Assembly: GCA_023974075.1 (NCBI GenBank)
Contig: JAMFTG010000253.1
Span: forward strand, 1 to 64,000
Source of the DNA: Chaenocephalus aceratus
Taxonomy: Eukaryota > Chordata > Actinopteri > Perciformes > Channichthyidae
Direction: 5' to 3'
DNA length: 64,000 nt
Shown here one piece after another: positions 63,690 to 64,000 of the stretch. The notes beneath the pieces were generated by a model, which was not told where the DNA came from, made no database searches, and was given only the letters and a program-made list of their open reading frames with translations. Position numbers and translations under genes: made by a program. Position 1 is the first letter of the stretch, and each line of letters begins with the position of its first letter.

Positions 63690-64000
63690 GTTAAAGCACG
63701 TTATTACACGTTTAGAGTAATTGCAATGCAGGAAGATTGTGTTGCTTTTTAATGACTGTTTAAAATGCCTTTTTCTTAATGTCTTTCATTTTTGTAAAGC
63801 ACTTTTGAATGTGTTATATTTTATGAAAACATTCAAATATTAAGAGTACATACAAAATAGTGGGAAAGTAGAAGGTCAATTATATAAATATAGAATAGAA
63901 AATATCAAGAAGATACTCAAATGATATCTAGAGTAAAACAGTTTAGTGCCTGATAGGAGGATGTGCTAACTAATAAGGCTTTATTTAAAGAAATGTGCAG
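63690..64000. repeat. Unclassified interspersed repeat, copy 3 (cut by the window edge)
   Basis: The last 95 bases match the first 95 of the window in direct orientation (TTTAGTGCCTGATAGGAGGA and GTGCTAACTAATAAGGC). The preceding part matches, inverted, 38,640-38,770 (for example TGGTTAAAGCACGTTATT). The sequence beyond 64,000 may therefore resemble 96 onward. Confidence 0.75.

Overview
The window looks like teleost fish DNA (probably a spiny-rayed fish) and consists almost entirely of mobile elements. The indicators are several L2-type LINEs whose 3' tails read TTGCC or TCAAA tandemly, Rex-like LINEs, a DIRS retrotransposon, several hAT elements with 8-bp target duplications, THAP and BED zinc-finger transposase remnants, long TG tracts, and one spliced exon of an SLC6 neurotransmitter transporter. 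The SLC6 exon at 53,735-53,864 is the only piece resembling an ordinary host gene. No RNA gene or CRISPR array was seen.

Layout. 1-5,281: an unclassified repeat family, a hAT remnant, a broken L2 and a tRNA-like SINE. 5,597-8,281: a complete LTR element (minus strand, 5-bp target duplication CAACC) that carries coiled-coil coding sequence instead of pol. 8,460-33,888: a deep nest. A plus-strand L2 contains a TTAA-flanked MITE, a minus-strand L2 and a TTAA-flanked element (12,317-32,394). That element contains a Rex-like LINE and an LTR element with 409-bp LTRs (14,874-32,274). The LTR element contains a minus-strand L2 (17,074-31,195), and this L2 is split by a 12.7-kb element (18,023-30,733).

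The innermost 12.7-kb element is the most striking object. It carries five kinds of satellite array (monomers of 386, about 227/284, 120, 251 and 129 bp). Between them is one apparently intact three-exon gene for a 735-residue protein with two N-terminal zinc fingers and a C-terminal tyrosine-recombinase-like domain. It lies inside an LTR element whose two LTRs differ at only about four positions by eye, so it must be a young insertion. Its satellite monomers contain perfect dyads of the size such recombinases bind.

33,897-37,289: three hAT-type elements nested one in another, each with its own 8-bp target duplication. 37,581-39,746: a long foldback repeat. 39,765-40,890: another L2. 41,143-45,830: decayed exons of a DD35E integrase-like transposase (plus strand) next to a seven-exon HECT ubiquitin-ligase-like gene (minus strand). 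45,831-49,694: a DIRS element interrupted by a SINE and a MITE. 49,695-53,620: a defective endogenous retrovirus-like element (minus strand) interrupted by a MITE.

53,735-64,000: the SLC6 exon, a cluster of TTCATGAA palindromes, an L2-like LINE 3' end, an 844-bp-arm inverted repeat, a P-superfamily-like transposon with a THAP exon and 8-bp target duplication CCTACACC, and copies of the repeats seen at the window's left end. All identifications come from reading translations and repeats by eye; no database search was run.
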